Source of the DNA: DATGIQ01 sp035295665
GTDB lineage: Bacteria; Planctomycetota; Planctomycetia; Gemmatales; Gemmataceae
DNA: 9,551 nt
Direction of reading: 5' to 3'
Assembly: GCA_035295665.1 (NCBI GenBank)
Contig: DATGIQ010000178.1
Coordinates: 1 to 9,551 of the forward strand
Position numbers and translations under genes: made by a program. The notes below the pieces were generated by a model that saw only the letters and a list, made by a program, of their open reading frames with translations, did no database searches and was not told the origin of the DNA. How positions within the stretch are numbered: position 1 is the first letter of the stretch; each line of letters starts with the position of its first letter. Shown here in pieces: positions 1 to 5,800 of this stretch.

Positions 1-2284
1 TGTCACCCTCTCTTTGTTTTGCCAGGGCGTTCCCAACGCTCACGAACACTCCTTCCCAGTCCCCTGCTTCCTTCTGGCGAAAGAGCCGCATGGTCGGATA
101 CCAGGGACTGTCCGCCCGCCCCCGCAGCCAGCGCCAATCCGGTGCAAACGGCAGGAGCAGCCAAACCGGATGCCCCAGGGCTCCTGCCAAATGGCCAACG
201 GCGCTGTCCACGCTGATGACCAGGTCAAGAGATGCCATCACCGCCGCGACATCCGCAAAAGAAGCAGGGTCAAATCGGCTGCCCAGATCGACCACAGAGA
301 AACGATCATCGATGCTCCGGAGCTGCTCCGCCCCCGGCCCCACCTGGAGGCTCAACAGCTGCACTCCCGGCAGCCGGGCCAGCGGCTCGAAGTGCGCCAG
401 CGGAAGCGAGCGGTGCCGGTCCCGCTTGTGCTTGGAGTTACCTTGCCAGGCGATGCCGATGCGGAAGGTTCGCCGGGCTTCTGCGGAGAGAAGGGATTCG
501 ATCTCTCTGCACCAGCGCTGCACCGCCTCGGGGTCCGCCCAGAGGTAAGGCACCTCCGCCGGGATCGTCGCCAGGGTGGTCTCGAAGATCGCCGGCAGAT
601 TGAGCAGCGGCGCATGCACGTCAAAGTCCGGCAGCGCCGTACCCTGTTCTACCAGACCGTCAATTCCCGCAGCGCTGGCCAGGAGAGGGAGCAGCGCGGG
701 CTGCGCCATCACCAGCACTCTGCCCTCCCGCTGCTGCACCAGCGGTGCGTAGCGGATGAATTGCAGCGTGTCGCCCAGCGCCTGCTCGGCGTGGAGGAGG
801 ATGGTCCGCCCCTGCAGCGGGCTGCCGTTCCAGACGGGTTGGCGAAAGCCTGGCGTGGGGAATCCCTGGCACCGCCAACGCCACTCATACTCCGGCCAAC
901 CTCGCTCGAAATCGCCCAGCAGGAGCCAAAGCAAAGCCCGATTCAGATGGGCTTCGGCATAATCGGGCTTGAGCCGAAGTGCTTCGTCGTAGTAACGGGC
1001 TGCGTCCGCGCACTCACCCGACTCGACGAGGGCTAGGCCCAGGTTGTTGTAAGCCACTGCGTAGTCCGGTTTCAGCCGCACGGCATCGCGATAATGGGCG
1101 ATCGCTTCGGGAAGCTGTCCCTGGTCGTTCAGCGCGTTCCCCAGGTTGTTGTGGGCCTCGGCATAGTCGGGCCGAAGGGCCAGCGCCGACCGGCAGTGGG
1201 CCGCGGCCTCTTCGTACCGTCCCAGACTGGTCAGGGCCGCGCCCATGTTGTTGTGCGCCACCGGGAAGCGGGGGTTCAAACGCAAGGCCCGCTCATAGCT
1301 GGCCACGGCGGCCTCATGACGACCCTGGAGGTAAAACACATTGCCCAGGTCACTGTGGGCCACGGCGTATTCGGGGTTCAGCCGTAATGCCTGCTCGAAT
1401 TTCGCAATCGCTTCCTCCAGCTTCCCGTGCTGGGCCCACTGGATCCCCTGCCGGTAAGCGTGCACGGCTTCATCGGGGATTGGTGCTCTTGCAGCGGCTT
1501 CTTGCCGAAGACTGGTCATCCGGAAAGCGGTTGGGTTGACGGGCGAAGGAAGTTCACGCGGATGACAATAGAGATTCAGCGAGATGATCCTGCCAAAAAC
1601 ATTTTGCGGATTGCGGAAGAAGTTTTCCATGTTGTACAGGGGTGGTCGGTGGACGTACAGCTCGAATCCCAGGCGTTCAAGAAACGCACGCAGCTCCGCG
1701 GACCGGTCCATCCGGTCATCCTCGACGTACAGGATCGGCCGCAGCCGGCGAATCGTCTCCACCGCACCGGCCAGGACCTTTTTTTCCATGCCTTCGACGT
1801 CGATCTTCATGAAATGGCAAGCGTCCAAGCGGAGGTCATCCACGGTGAGGATCGGCACGGTATACGTTTTGCGAAGATGGCTGAAATCATGATCCAGCTC
1901 GACGCCTCCGAAATTAAGCTCCGCCTGATGATCCAGATCCGGAACCGTCAGCGTCCCGGCCGTCTCACCCACGGCGGCCTGGTGACAGATCACGTTCCCC
2001 AAGTTATTGAGGACCACATTGGCACACAGGGTGTAATAGGTCATCCGTTGCGGCTCGAAAGCCAGGACCCGCCCGCTGGGTCCGACCAGTTGAGCCAGCG
2101 GGATCGTGTGGGCGCCGATGTTGGCCCCGATATCCAGAACGACCTGACCGGGCTTGATCAACAGCCGAAAGAGGTCAATCTCCCCTTCCGAGAATTCGCC
2201 ATAGAGATCAAACGATCGGCCGACGTACACATCGTTGGTCTGAAAGACCATATCGCCATGGCGGCACTTCTTGACTATGTTCAT
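1..2284 (-). CDS. FkbM-type methyltransferase / TPR / GT9-like glycosyltransferase fusion protein (3' end outside window)
   Basis: The frame is open from ATG at 2284 to the left edge: 761 codons, no stop. Residues 1-240 are an FkbM-like SAM-dependent methyltransferase, with SAM-binding loop VLDIGANIGAHT (49-60), an acidic residue after strand 2 in AFEP (75-78), and MKIDVEGME (159-167). Residues 271-475 are five to six TPR units ending in the usual LxP-DYAEAH pattern. Residues 490-761 resemble the heptosyltransferase-like domain often found after TPRs: GDTLQFIRYAPLV (504-516), GIAWQGNSKHKRD (610-622) and SVDSAVGHLAGALGHPVW (691-708). No signal peptide or membrane segment is seen, so it is probably cytoplasmic. 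By family, FkbM enzymes O-methylate sugars or polyketides and GT9-like domains transfer sugars, so glycan modification is inferred; the substrate is unknown. No in-frame ATG exists upstream as far as 2341, and the ribosome binding site is weak. The true C-terminus is not visible. Confidence 0.92.
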   Translation of the reverse strand, partial: MNIVKKCRHGDMVFQTNDVYVGRSFDLYGEFSEGEIDLFRLLIKPGQVVLDIGANIGAHTIPLAQLVGPSGRVLAFEPQRMTYYTLCANVVLNNLGNVICHQAAVGETAGTLTVPDLDHQAELNFGGVELDHDFSHLRKTYTVPILTVDDLRLDACHFMKIDVEGMEKKVLAGAVETIRRLRPILYVEDDRMDRSAELRAFLERLGFELYVHRPPLYNMENFFRNPQNVFGRIISLNLYCHPRELPSPVNPTAFRMTSLRQEAAARAPIPDEAVHAYRQGIQWAQHGKLEEAIAKFEQALRLNPEYAVAHSDLGNVFYLQGRHEAAVASYERALRLNPRFPVAHNNMGAALTSLGRYEEAAAHCRSALALRPDYAEAHNNLGNALNDQGQLPEAIAHYRDAVRLKPDYAVAYNNLGLALVESGECADAARYYDEALRLKPDYAEAHLNRALLWLLLGDFERGWPEYEWRWRCQGFPTPGFRQPVWNGSPLQGRTILLHAEQALGDTLQFIRYAPLVQQREGRVLVMAQPALLPLLASAAGIDGLVEQGTALPDFDVHAPLLNLPAIFETTLATIPAEVPYLWADPEAVQRWCREIESLLSAEARRTFRIGIAWQGNSKHKRDRHRSLPLAHFEPLARLPGVQLLSLQVGPGAEQLRSIDDRFSVVDLGSRFDPASFADVAAVMASLDLVISVDSAVGHLAGALGHPVWLLLPFAPDWRWLRGRADSPWYPTMRLFRQKEAGDWEGVFVSVGNALAKQREGD
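860..1474 (-). repeat. TPR-encoding tandem repeats, 102-bp period
   Basis: This stretch encodes residues 271-475 of the fusion protein. The DNA shows the TPR period directly: the element cccaggttgttgt, or a close variant of it, recurs at 1038, 1140, 1242 and 1344, exactly 102 bases (34 codons) apart. It encodes the conserved N-N-L/M-G turn of helix A. The repeats are diverged, so they reflect protein structure rather than a recent DNA amplification. Confidence 0.85.
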
Positions 2285-2324
2285 GGTTCGGCCTCGTCTG
2301 TGCGCGGTGTTGCATCCGCGGTTT

Positions 2325-2353
2325 ATCTTAAGGCCAGTATGGGATCGGTACAA
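2325..2353 (-). promoter_or_regulatory. Candidate sigma-70-like promoter for the FkbM/TPR/GT gene
   Basis: Read on the minus strand, TTGTAC (2353-2348) and TAAGAT (2330-2325) are separated by 17 bases. The -35 matches consensus at 3 of 6 positions and the -10 at 4 of 6. The -10 lies 40 bases before the start codon. This would let the gene be transcribed apart from cysI. The match is modest and there is no other support. Confidence 0.3.
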
Positions 2354-2421
2354 TTACGTGTCCGGTCCGCGGGGAGACATGCGGGCTCGGTTTAGCCCTG
2401 TGCGAAAATTGTCGGGACGAT

Positions 2422-2448
2422 AAAACGGCGGTCACCGCAGGGACGCCG
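2422..2448 (-). terminator. Weak terminator-like hairpin overlapping the cysI stop
   Basis: On the minus strand CGGCG (2448-2444) can pair with CGCCG (2430-2426) across a 13-base loop, and TTTT (2425-2422) follows directly. A competing inner pairing GCGG/CCGC surrounds the TGA stop. The short stem and brief T run make it a weak candidate; readthrough into the downstream gene is plausible. Confidence 0.25.
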
Positions 2449-4825
2449 CTCGGAACTCATCGGGTAGGTCATCATAGGCGACGGCCCGCCGGATGGCGGA
2501 GCCGGAAGGCGCTTGGCTGGCCCTGACATCACCATCGTAATAAAAAACGACGGCCTGTGCCACCCGTCCATCCGTGTGGTACTCGATATGGGCGTCTTGC
2601 TGTTCGCTTCCGCAAGATCCTACGTAGTGGGTATCGCTGAGCTTCCGCGCATTGTGTAAACGGAACGGATCGACGCGGCCTTGATAGACTGCTTTGCGGC
2701 GGAGCGGCTGGCCCGAGTGGGCGGCGGCAGCGCGGCAATCGTCGCCGTAATAATACACGGCGGTCTCGCGGACGTTGCCATCACTGTTGTAGCGGTAAGC
2801 GTAATCGAGCCGCTCTTCGCCGGGCCCGCCAACCAGGAAGCGCTCGCTTTGCTGCAAAGCCCCGCTGGTGGTTGGCTCAGCCAAGGAAAGCAGGTCCGCG
2901 CCGGCAGCGCTCGGAGCCCTGGCCACATTTTCGGCTGGCGGGGGGGCCGTCAGCGCCGGCGGGCGATCGGCCCCGTTCACCGCTTTGGACCCCGCCACAG
3001 CATGGCCATGCCCATTCTTGCCGTTTGTCGCAAGGAGTGCTTCCGGCTTGAGGGCTGGGGCTTTCCCCTCGGTTTTTGGCTTGGCCTCGATTGTCGGAGG
3101 AAGAAGATTTTGCAGCCGTTCCGCGCCCTGCCGCTGGCAATAATCGCCGAAACTCTCTTCGGGGCGCCGCTCTTTTTGGAAATGCTCCAACAGCGGTTTC
3201 AGGGTCGGCACGATCTGGGACAGCGGGACCAAGTCCTTGAGCACGAAATTGAGCCGATGACCCAGCACATGGCCACCGACATAAATGGTGTATTTATCAC
3301 CGCTGCGGCCCACGAGACCGATGTCGCTCTGGTAAGGCCGGGCGCAACCGTTGGGGCAACCGGTCATGCGGACGCTGAGCCGTTCGTTTTCCAGGCCGAG
3401 CCGCTTCAGTTCCTCTTCCATCTGGTCGATCACGGCCGGCAACGCTCGTTCCGATTCCGAAATGGCCAGTCCGCACGTGGGAATGGCGGGGCAGGCGAGG
3501 CTAAATTTCTGTACGGTGGAAATCTCGTCGGGATGCCGGATGCCGAAGTCGGCCAGGGTGCGTTCGATTTCGATCTTGGCACTGCCGGACAGACCGCAGA
3601 GTAAGATATCCTGCATGGGCGTCAGGCGGAGTTCCGGCCGGAGGCGCTCGATCAGACTCCGCAGTGCCGAGCGGAGCCGGAAGCTCCCTTCATCCTTCAC
3701 CCGGCCGTTCTCGATGCTGATGCCATAGTACCATTTGCCATTCCCCTGGGGATGCCAGCCGAGATGAGATTCCACCTCGCGGACAGCCACCGGCCGGGGC
3801 TCTTCGAGTGCACCGCCAATGTAGCCGGCGAGCACTTCACGGAATTTCTCGACGCCCCAATCGTGCACCAGGTATTTGATCCGGGCCCGTTTCCGATCGG
3901 CCCGGTTGCCATGGTCGCGGAATAACCGCACGACCGCCTCGGCCGCACCGACCACCGCGGCCGCCGGCACATAGCAAATCGGCCGGGCAAGATGGGGAAA
4001 CGTGTCGTGGTTACCGTGCGTCATCCCCATGCCGCCGCCGACCAGCAGGTTGTAGCCACGGATGCTGCCGTTCTCCACGATCGCAAGCAGGCCCAAGTCC
4101 TGAGCGTAAATGTCGATGCAATTGTCCTCCGGCAACGCCAACCCGGTCTTGAATTTGCGGGGCAGATAGGTTTTGCCGTAAAGCGGCTCGGTGTCGGTAT
4201 CCGCCGGCGTATCCGTCACCGGTTTGCCGTTCAGCCAGATTTCGTGATACGCCCGGGTCCGCGGGGCAAGGTGAGCCGCCAGGGTAGCCGCCGTCTCCTG
4301 AAGCTGGGCATGGACGCCATCCTGATCGTGGGGCGCTGGGCAAGCCATGACGTTGCGTTCCACGTCGCCACACGCTCCGAGCGTGGTCAACAGGCAACGG
4401 TTGATCCCAGCAATTGTCTCGTGCAGGTTTTTCTTGAGCACGCCGTGCAGCTGAATGCCCTGGCGTGTGGTGAAGCGAAGCGTCCCATTGGCGTAGGCGT
4501 CCGCCAGCTCATCCACCGCGAGGTATTGCTCGGCCGTGAGGCGCCCTCCCGGAATCTTGCAACGCACCATGAACATATGATGCTTTCCGATTCCGTCTTT
4601 CTTGCGGTTCTTCCGCGCGTCGCGATCCTCTTGCTGATAGGTGCCGTGGAACTTGAGCAGCTGCTTATCCTGGTCCGAGAAATGATCGGAGTCGCTGAGC
4701 AGCTCCAGACCAATTTTGCCGCGCAGTTGCCGGCTGGTCTCCTTGATCGACTCGACCGCGGAGCGCGGAGCCACCGGCGGGGCGTCGCCGGCAGGCGGAG
4801 AGATATACGTCGGAGTGGAGGACAT
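2432..4825 (-). CDS. cysI: Assimilatory sulfite reductase hemoprotein subunit with long C-terminal extension
   Basis: The 797-residue product is a siroheme/[4Fe-4S] sulfite reductase that reduces sulfite to sulfide with six electrons in sulfur assimilation, in the cytoplasm. Cluster and siroheme ligands are present: CPAIPTC (C445, C451) and GCPNGC (C490, C494). Substrate-contact positions match those of E. coli CysI: R121 in TTRQ, R157 in GDVERNV, and K224/K226 in YLPRKFK. The FTTRQGIQLHGVLKKNL stretch (118-134) favours sulfite over nitrite reductase. The core ends near residue 575, the normal CysI length. Beyond it lie a Pro/Ala-rich linker (576-660) and a duplicated module (661-797) not found in classical CysI. 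The ATG at 4825 is the only in-frame start after a TGA at 4834-4832; the ribosome binding site is poor. No cysJ flavoprotein lies in the window, so the electron donor (NADPH via CysJ, or ferredoxin) cannot be decided. Confidence 0.92.
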   Translation of the reverse strand: MSSTPTYISPPAGDAPPVAPRSAVESIKETSRQLRGKIGLELLSDSDHFSDQDKQLLKFHGTYQQEDRDARKNRKKDGIGKHHMFMVRCKIPGGRLTAEQYLAVDELADAYANGTLRFTTRQGIQLHGVLKKNLHETIAGINRCLLTTLGACGDVERNVMACPAPHDQDGVHAQLQETAATLAAHLAPRTRAYHEIWLNGKPVTDTPADTDTEPLYGKTYLPRKFKTGLALPEDNCIDIYAQDLGLLAIVENGSIRGYNLLVGGGMGMTHGNHDTFPHLARPICYVPAAAVVGAAEAVVRLFRDHGNRADRKRARIKYLVHDWGVEKFREVLAGYIGGALEEPRPVAVREVESHLGWHPQGNGKWYYGISIENGRVKDEGSFRLRSALRSLIERLRPELRLTPMQDILLCGLSGSAKIEIERTLADFGIRHPDEISTVQKFSLACPAIPTCGLAISESERALPAVIDQMEEELKRLGLENERLSVRMTGCPNGCARPYQSDIGLVGRSGDKYTIYVGGHVLGHRLNFVLKDLVPLSQIVPTLKPLLEHFQKERRPEESFGDYCQRQGAERLQNLLPPTIEAKPKTEGKAPALKPEALLATNGKNGHGHAVAGSKAVNGADRPPALTAPPPAENVARAPSAAGADLLSLAEPTTSGALQQSERFLVGGPGEERLDYAYRYNSDGNVRETAVYYYGDDCRAAAAHSGQPLRRKAVYQGRVDPFRLHNARKLSDTHYVGSCGSEQQDAHIEYHTDGRVAQAVVFYYDGDVRASQAPSGSAIRRAVAYDDLPDEFRAASLR
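2435..2845 (-). repeat. Duplicated ~65-residue module at the sulfite reductase C-terminus
   Basis: Residues 661-722 and 730-797 of the reductase are two copies of one module. Aligned landmarks are Y-x-Y-N-S-D-G-N-V against I-E-Y-H-T-D-G-R-V, AVYYYGDDCRA against VVFYYDGDVRA, SGQPLRR against SGSAIRR, and VDPFR against PDEFR. The Y-x-Y-x-x-D-G start loosely recalls YD/RHS-type repeats, but each copy is short and I do not recognise the family. The DNA copies are strongly diverged, so the duplication is old. The function is unknown. Confidence 0.65.
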
Positions 4826-4845
4826 AAAGCTTCACTCTGGCTGGC

Positions 4846-4870
4846 CCGATCCTGCCAAGGACAAGATCGG
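4846..4870. promoter_or_regulatory. Inverted repeat in the cysI leader
   Basis: CCGATC (4846-4851) faces GATCGG (4865-4870) across 13 bases, starting 21 bases upstream of the cysI ATG. It could be a half-site pair for a regulator or a small RNA stem in the 5' untranslated region. Six base pairs is close to what chance allows, so this is tentative. Confidence 0.22.
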
Positions 4871-4880
4871 ACAATGTTTA

Positions 4881-4898
4881 CTAATCTGATCAGTCTAG
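4881..4898. promoter_or_regulatory. 18-bp imperfect palindrome upstream of cysI, candidate operator
   Basis: The sequence is CTA-N2-CTGATCAG-N2-TAG, centred between 4889 and 4890, about 64 bases before the cysI start. It has a perfect 8-bp core and matching outer triplets (14 of 18 symmetric). Size and position fit a dimeric repressor or activator site. Sulfur-assimilation genes are often controlled by sulfur or cysteine availability, but I cannot tie this motif to a named regulator. Confidence 0.3.
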
Positions 4899-5056
4899 AT
4901 AACTCTATGCAGAATTCACGGGAAAATCCAGGTCTTTTCTGCAACATTCTTATTGATATCGGCTCCGCTGGATAGGACGGTTGAGATGGTTTTGCGGGAT
5001 GTGAAGGCGAAATTCGGGGTTCAGGCTTTCCAAAAGAATAAAGAGACACTGGAAAC

Positions 5057-5132
5057 TGCTGAGCTTGGGAAGTTGTCCAGGTGGTTTTTAAAGTCCTTGC
5101 CTGTTTCTCCCGAATCCTCTGAAAGCTCAGCA
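5057..5132 (+). promoter_or_regulatory. Perfect 10-bp inverted repeat, long-range arm of a leader structure
   Basis: TGCTGAGCTT (5057-5066) is the exact reverse complement of AAGCTCAGCA (5123-5132), enclosing 56 bases. The last base of the right arm is also the first base of the next hairpin, so the two structures stack end to end or compete at that point. It lies 122 bases upstream of the preferred start of the orphan gene. Confidence 0.4.
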
Positions 5133-5150
5133 TCCGGGAAACTCCCGGAT
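5132..5150 (+). promoter_or_regulatory. Compact 8-bp stem with 3-base loop
   Basis: ATCCGGGA (5132-5139) pairs perfectly with TCCCGGAT (5143-5150) around an AAC loop. A second pairing of GAATCC (5112-5117) with GGATTC (5148-5153) would exclude it, giving a possible two-state switch. There is no T run on either strand, which argues against a simple intrinsic terminator. Confidence 0.45.
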
Positions 5151-5158
5151 TCAGCGGA

Positions 5159-5216
5159 CTAGACCCAATCATCAGGGAGGAGTGACTGCCCTCCCTGATG
5201 GTTGGGGTTCGTCTAG
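5159..5216 (+). promoter_or_regulatory. Strong stem-loop (17 bp plus outer 6-bp clamp) ahead of the orphan/SNF2 operon
   Basis: Positions 5164-5180 pair with 5190-5206 across a 9-base loop: 16 Watson-Crick pairs and one T-G pair (5169/5201). That pair is a permitted U-G wobble only if the plus strand is transcribed; the minus RNA would have an A-C mismatch. An outer CTAGAC (5159-5164) / GTCTAG (5211-5216) clamp extends it, with extra bases bulged on the right arm. No T run follows. It lies 48 bases before the preferred start at 5254. A GTG (5182) sits in the loop directly after GGAGG in the left arm, but the 1-base spacing makes it an unlikely start. Confidence 0.6.
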
Positions 5217-5241
5217 CCTTACACACATTCCAATGGGCATC

Positions 5242-5246
5242 GAGGA
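5242..5246 (+). promoter_or_regulatory. Ribosome binding site deciding the orphan gene start
   Basis: GAGGA at 5242-5246 is 7 bases before GTG at 5254, an ideal spacing. The upstream alternatives are worse: ATG at 5233 has no purine-rich site, and GTG at 5182 has GGAGG only 1 base away inside a stem. Confidence 0.6.
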
Positions 5247-5253
5247 TGAAGTT

Positions 5254-5784
5254 GTGACTCAGACCCCTGCCCCGAGGACGCAAGGTTTGGGTTTTTTGAC
5301 GATCCTGCACGAGGACAATGGGTACATGGGGGGGTACCTCGTGACGAATTTCTGGAGTCGGCCGGTCGAGTTTCGTCTCAGCACAGCAGTGCAGCCTAAC
5401 CGCATTCATCAGATTCTCTACGGCGGCACGCTGCAATCCTACATTTGTGCTGACCTGATCGGCAAAACGCTCATCGAAAAAACGACTGCCGCGGTCCAGG
5501 CCATTTTCACCGACTGTGAATCCGTGCTGGATCTCCGTCTGCAACTGGACGTGCCGGTCGTTTGCCTGCCCAGCGACGGCTCTACGGCCCCAGCATCCAG
5601 CTCGGATCCCGCCGCCAGCCGGAAATGGCCACTGCGCTGCCATTCGAGGTTCCCCGGCGACGTGGCCGCGGTCCAGGCGATGCTGGACGGTGTGGACGGC
5701 AGTCTTGACCTGGCGGAGCCCTTTGTGCGTATCCGCGAAGCGATGAGCGAAGCGCGCAAGCTGGGCGCGATGAGCCGGAACTAA
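5254..5784 (+). CDS. Uncharacterised protein encoded with the SNF2 helicase
   Basis: I recognise no named domain in this 176-residue product. Its first ~105 residues look like a compact folded domain: GLGFLTILHEDNGYMGGYLV (11-30), the EFRLSTAVQPNR stretch (39-50), QILYGGTL (53-60), ADLIGKTLIEKT (66-77) and a hydrophobic LDVPVVCLP end (98-106). A Ser/Ala/Pro-rich linker (107-122) and an amphipathic, mostly helical tail (136-176) follow. No signal peptide or membrane segment is seen, so it is probably cytoplasmic. Start GTG 5254 is chosen for its ribosome binding site and because the body begins there; starts at 5182 or 5233 would add 24 or 7 residues. The stop is 16 bases before the helicase start, so the two probably share a transcript and perhaps a function. 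The coding run contains T6 (5292-5297) and G7 (5328-5334). Confidence 0.75.
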   Translation: MTQTPAPRTQGLGFLTILHEDNGYMGGYLVTNFWSRPVEFRLSTAVQPNRIHQILYGGTLQSYICADLIGKTLIEKTTAAVQAIFTDCESVLDLRLQLDVPVVCLPSDGSTAPASSSDPAASRKWPLRCHSRFPGDVAAVQAMLDGVDGSLDLAEPFVRIREAMSEARKLGAMSRN

Positions 5785-5800
5785 ATGCGTTGAGGCGGTT

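Larger units (their letters stand above)
4826..5253. other. Divergent intergenic region, AT-richer, dense in inverted repeats
   Basis: This 428-base stretch separates the divergent cysI and orphan/SNF2 genes and must hold the promoters of both. It is visibly less GC-rich than the flanking genes. Besides the elements listed separately it contains TGCAGAA (4908-4914) facing TTCTGCA (4937-4943), and AATGTT (4873-4878) facing AACATT (4943-4948). A short plus-strand reading frame (ATG 4986, stop TAG 5160-5162; 58 residues) exists but lacks a convincing ribosome binding site and shows mixed third positions unlike nearby genes. No single promoter stands out on either strand. Confidence 0.6.

Noticed and set aside
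1427..2395. A 322-codon plus-strand open frame opposite the FkbM domain
   Set aside because: The minus strand here encodes clear FkbM motifs. The plus-strand translation has no recognisable features. The same reasoning removes the long plus-strand frames at 14-1036, 2681-3604 and 3992-4975.
4953..5162. Small plus-strand ORF (TTG 4953 or ATG 4986 to TAG 5162) upstream of the orphan gene
   Set aside because: The ribosome binding site is poor, third positions are mixed, the codons overlap three inverted repeats, and no family is recognised. It could be a leader peptide but is not supported.
5182..5253. GTG 5182 as start of the orphan protein
   Set aside because: GGAGG is only one base from the GTG and both lie in a 17-bp stem-loop. 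GTG 5254 has GAGGA at 7-base spacing and begins the recognisable body of the protein.
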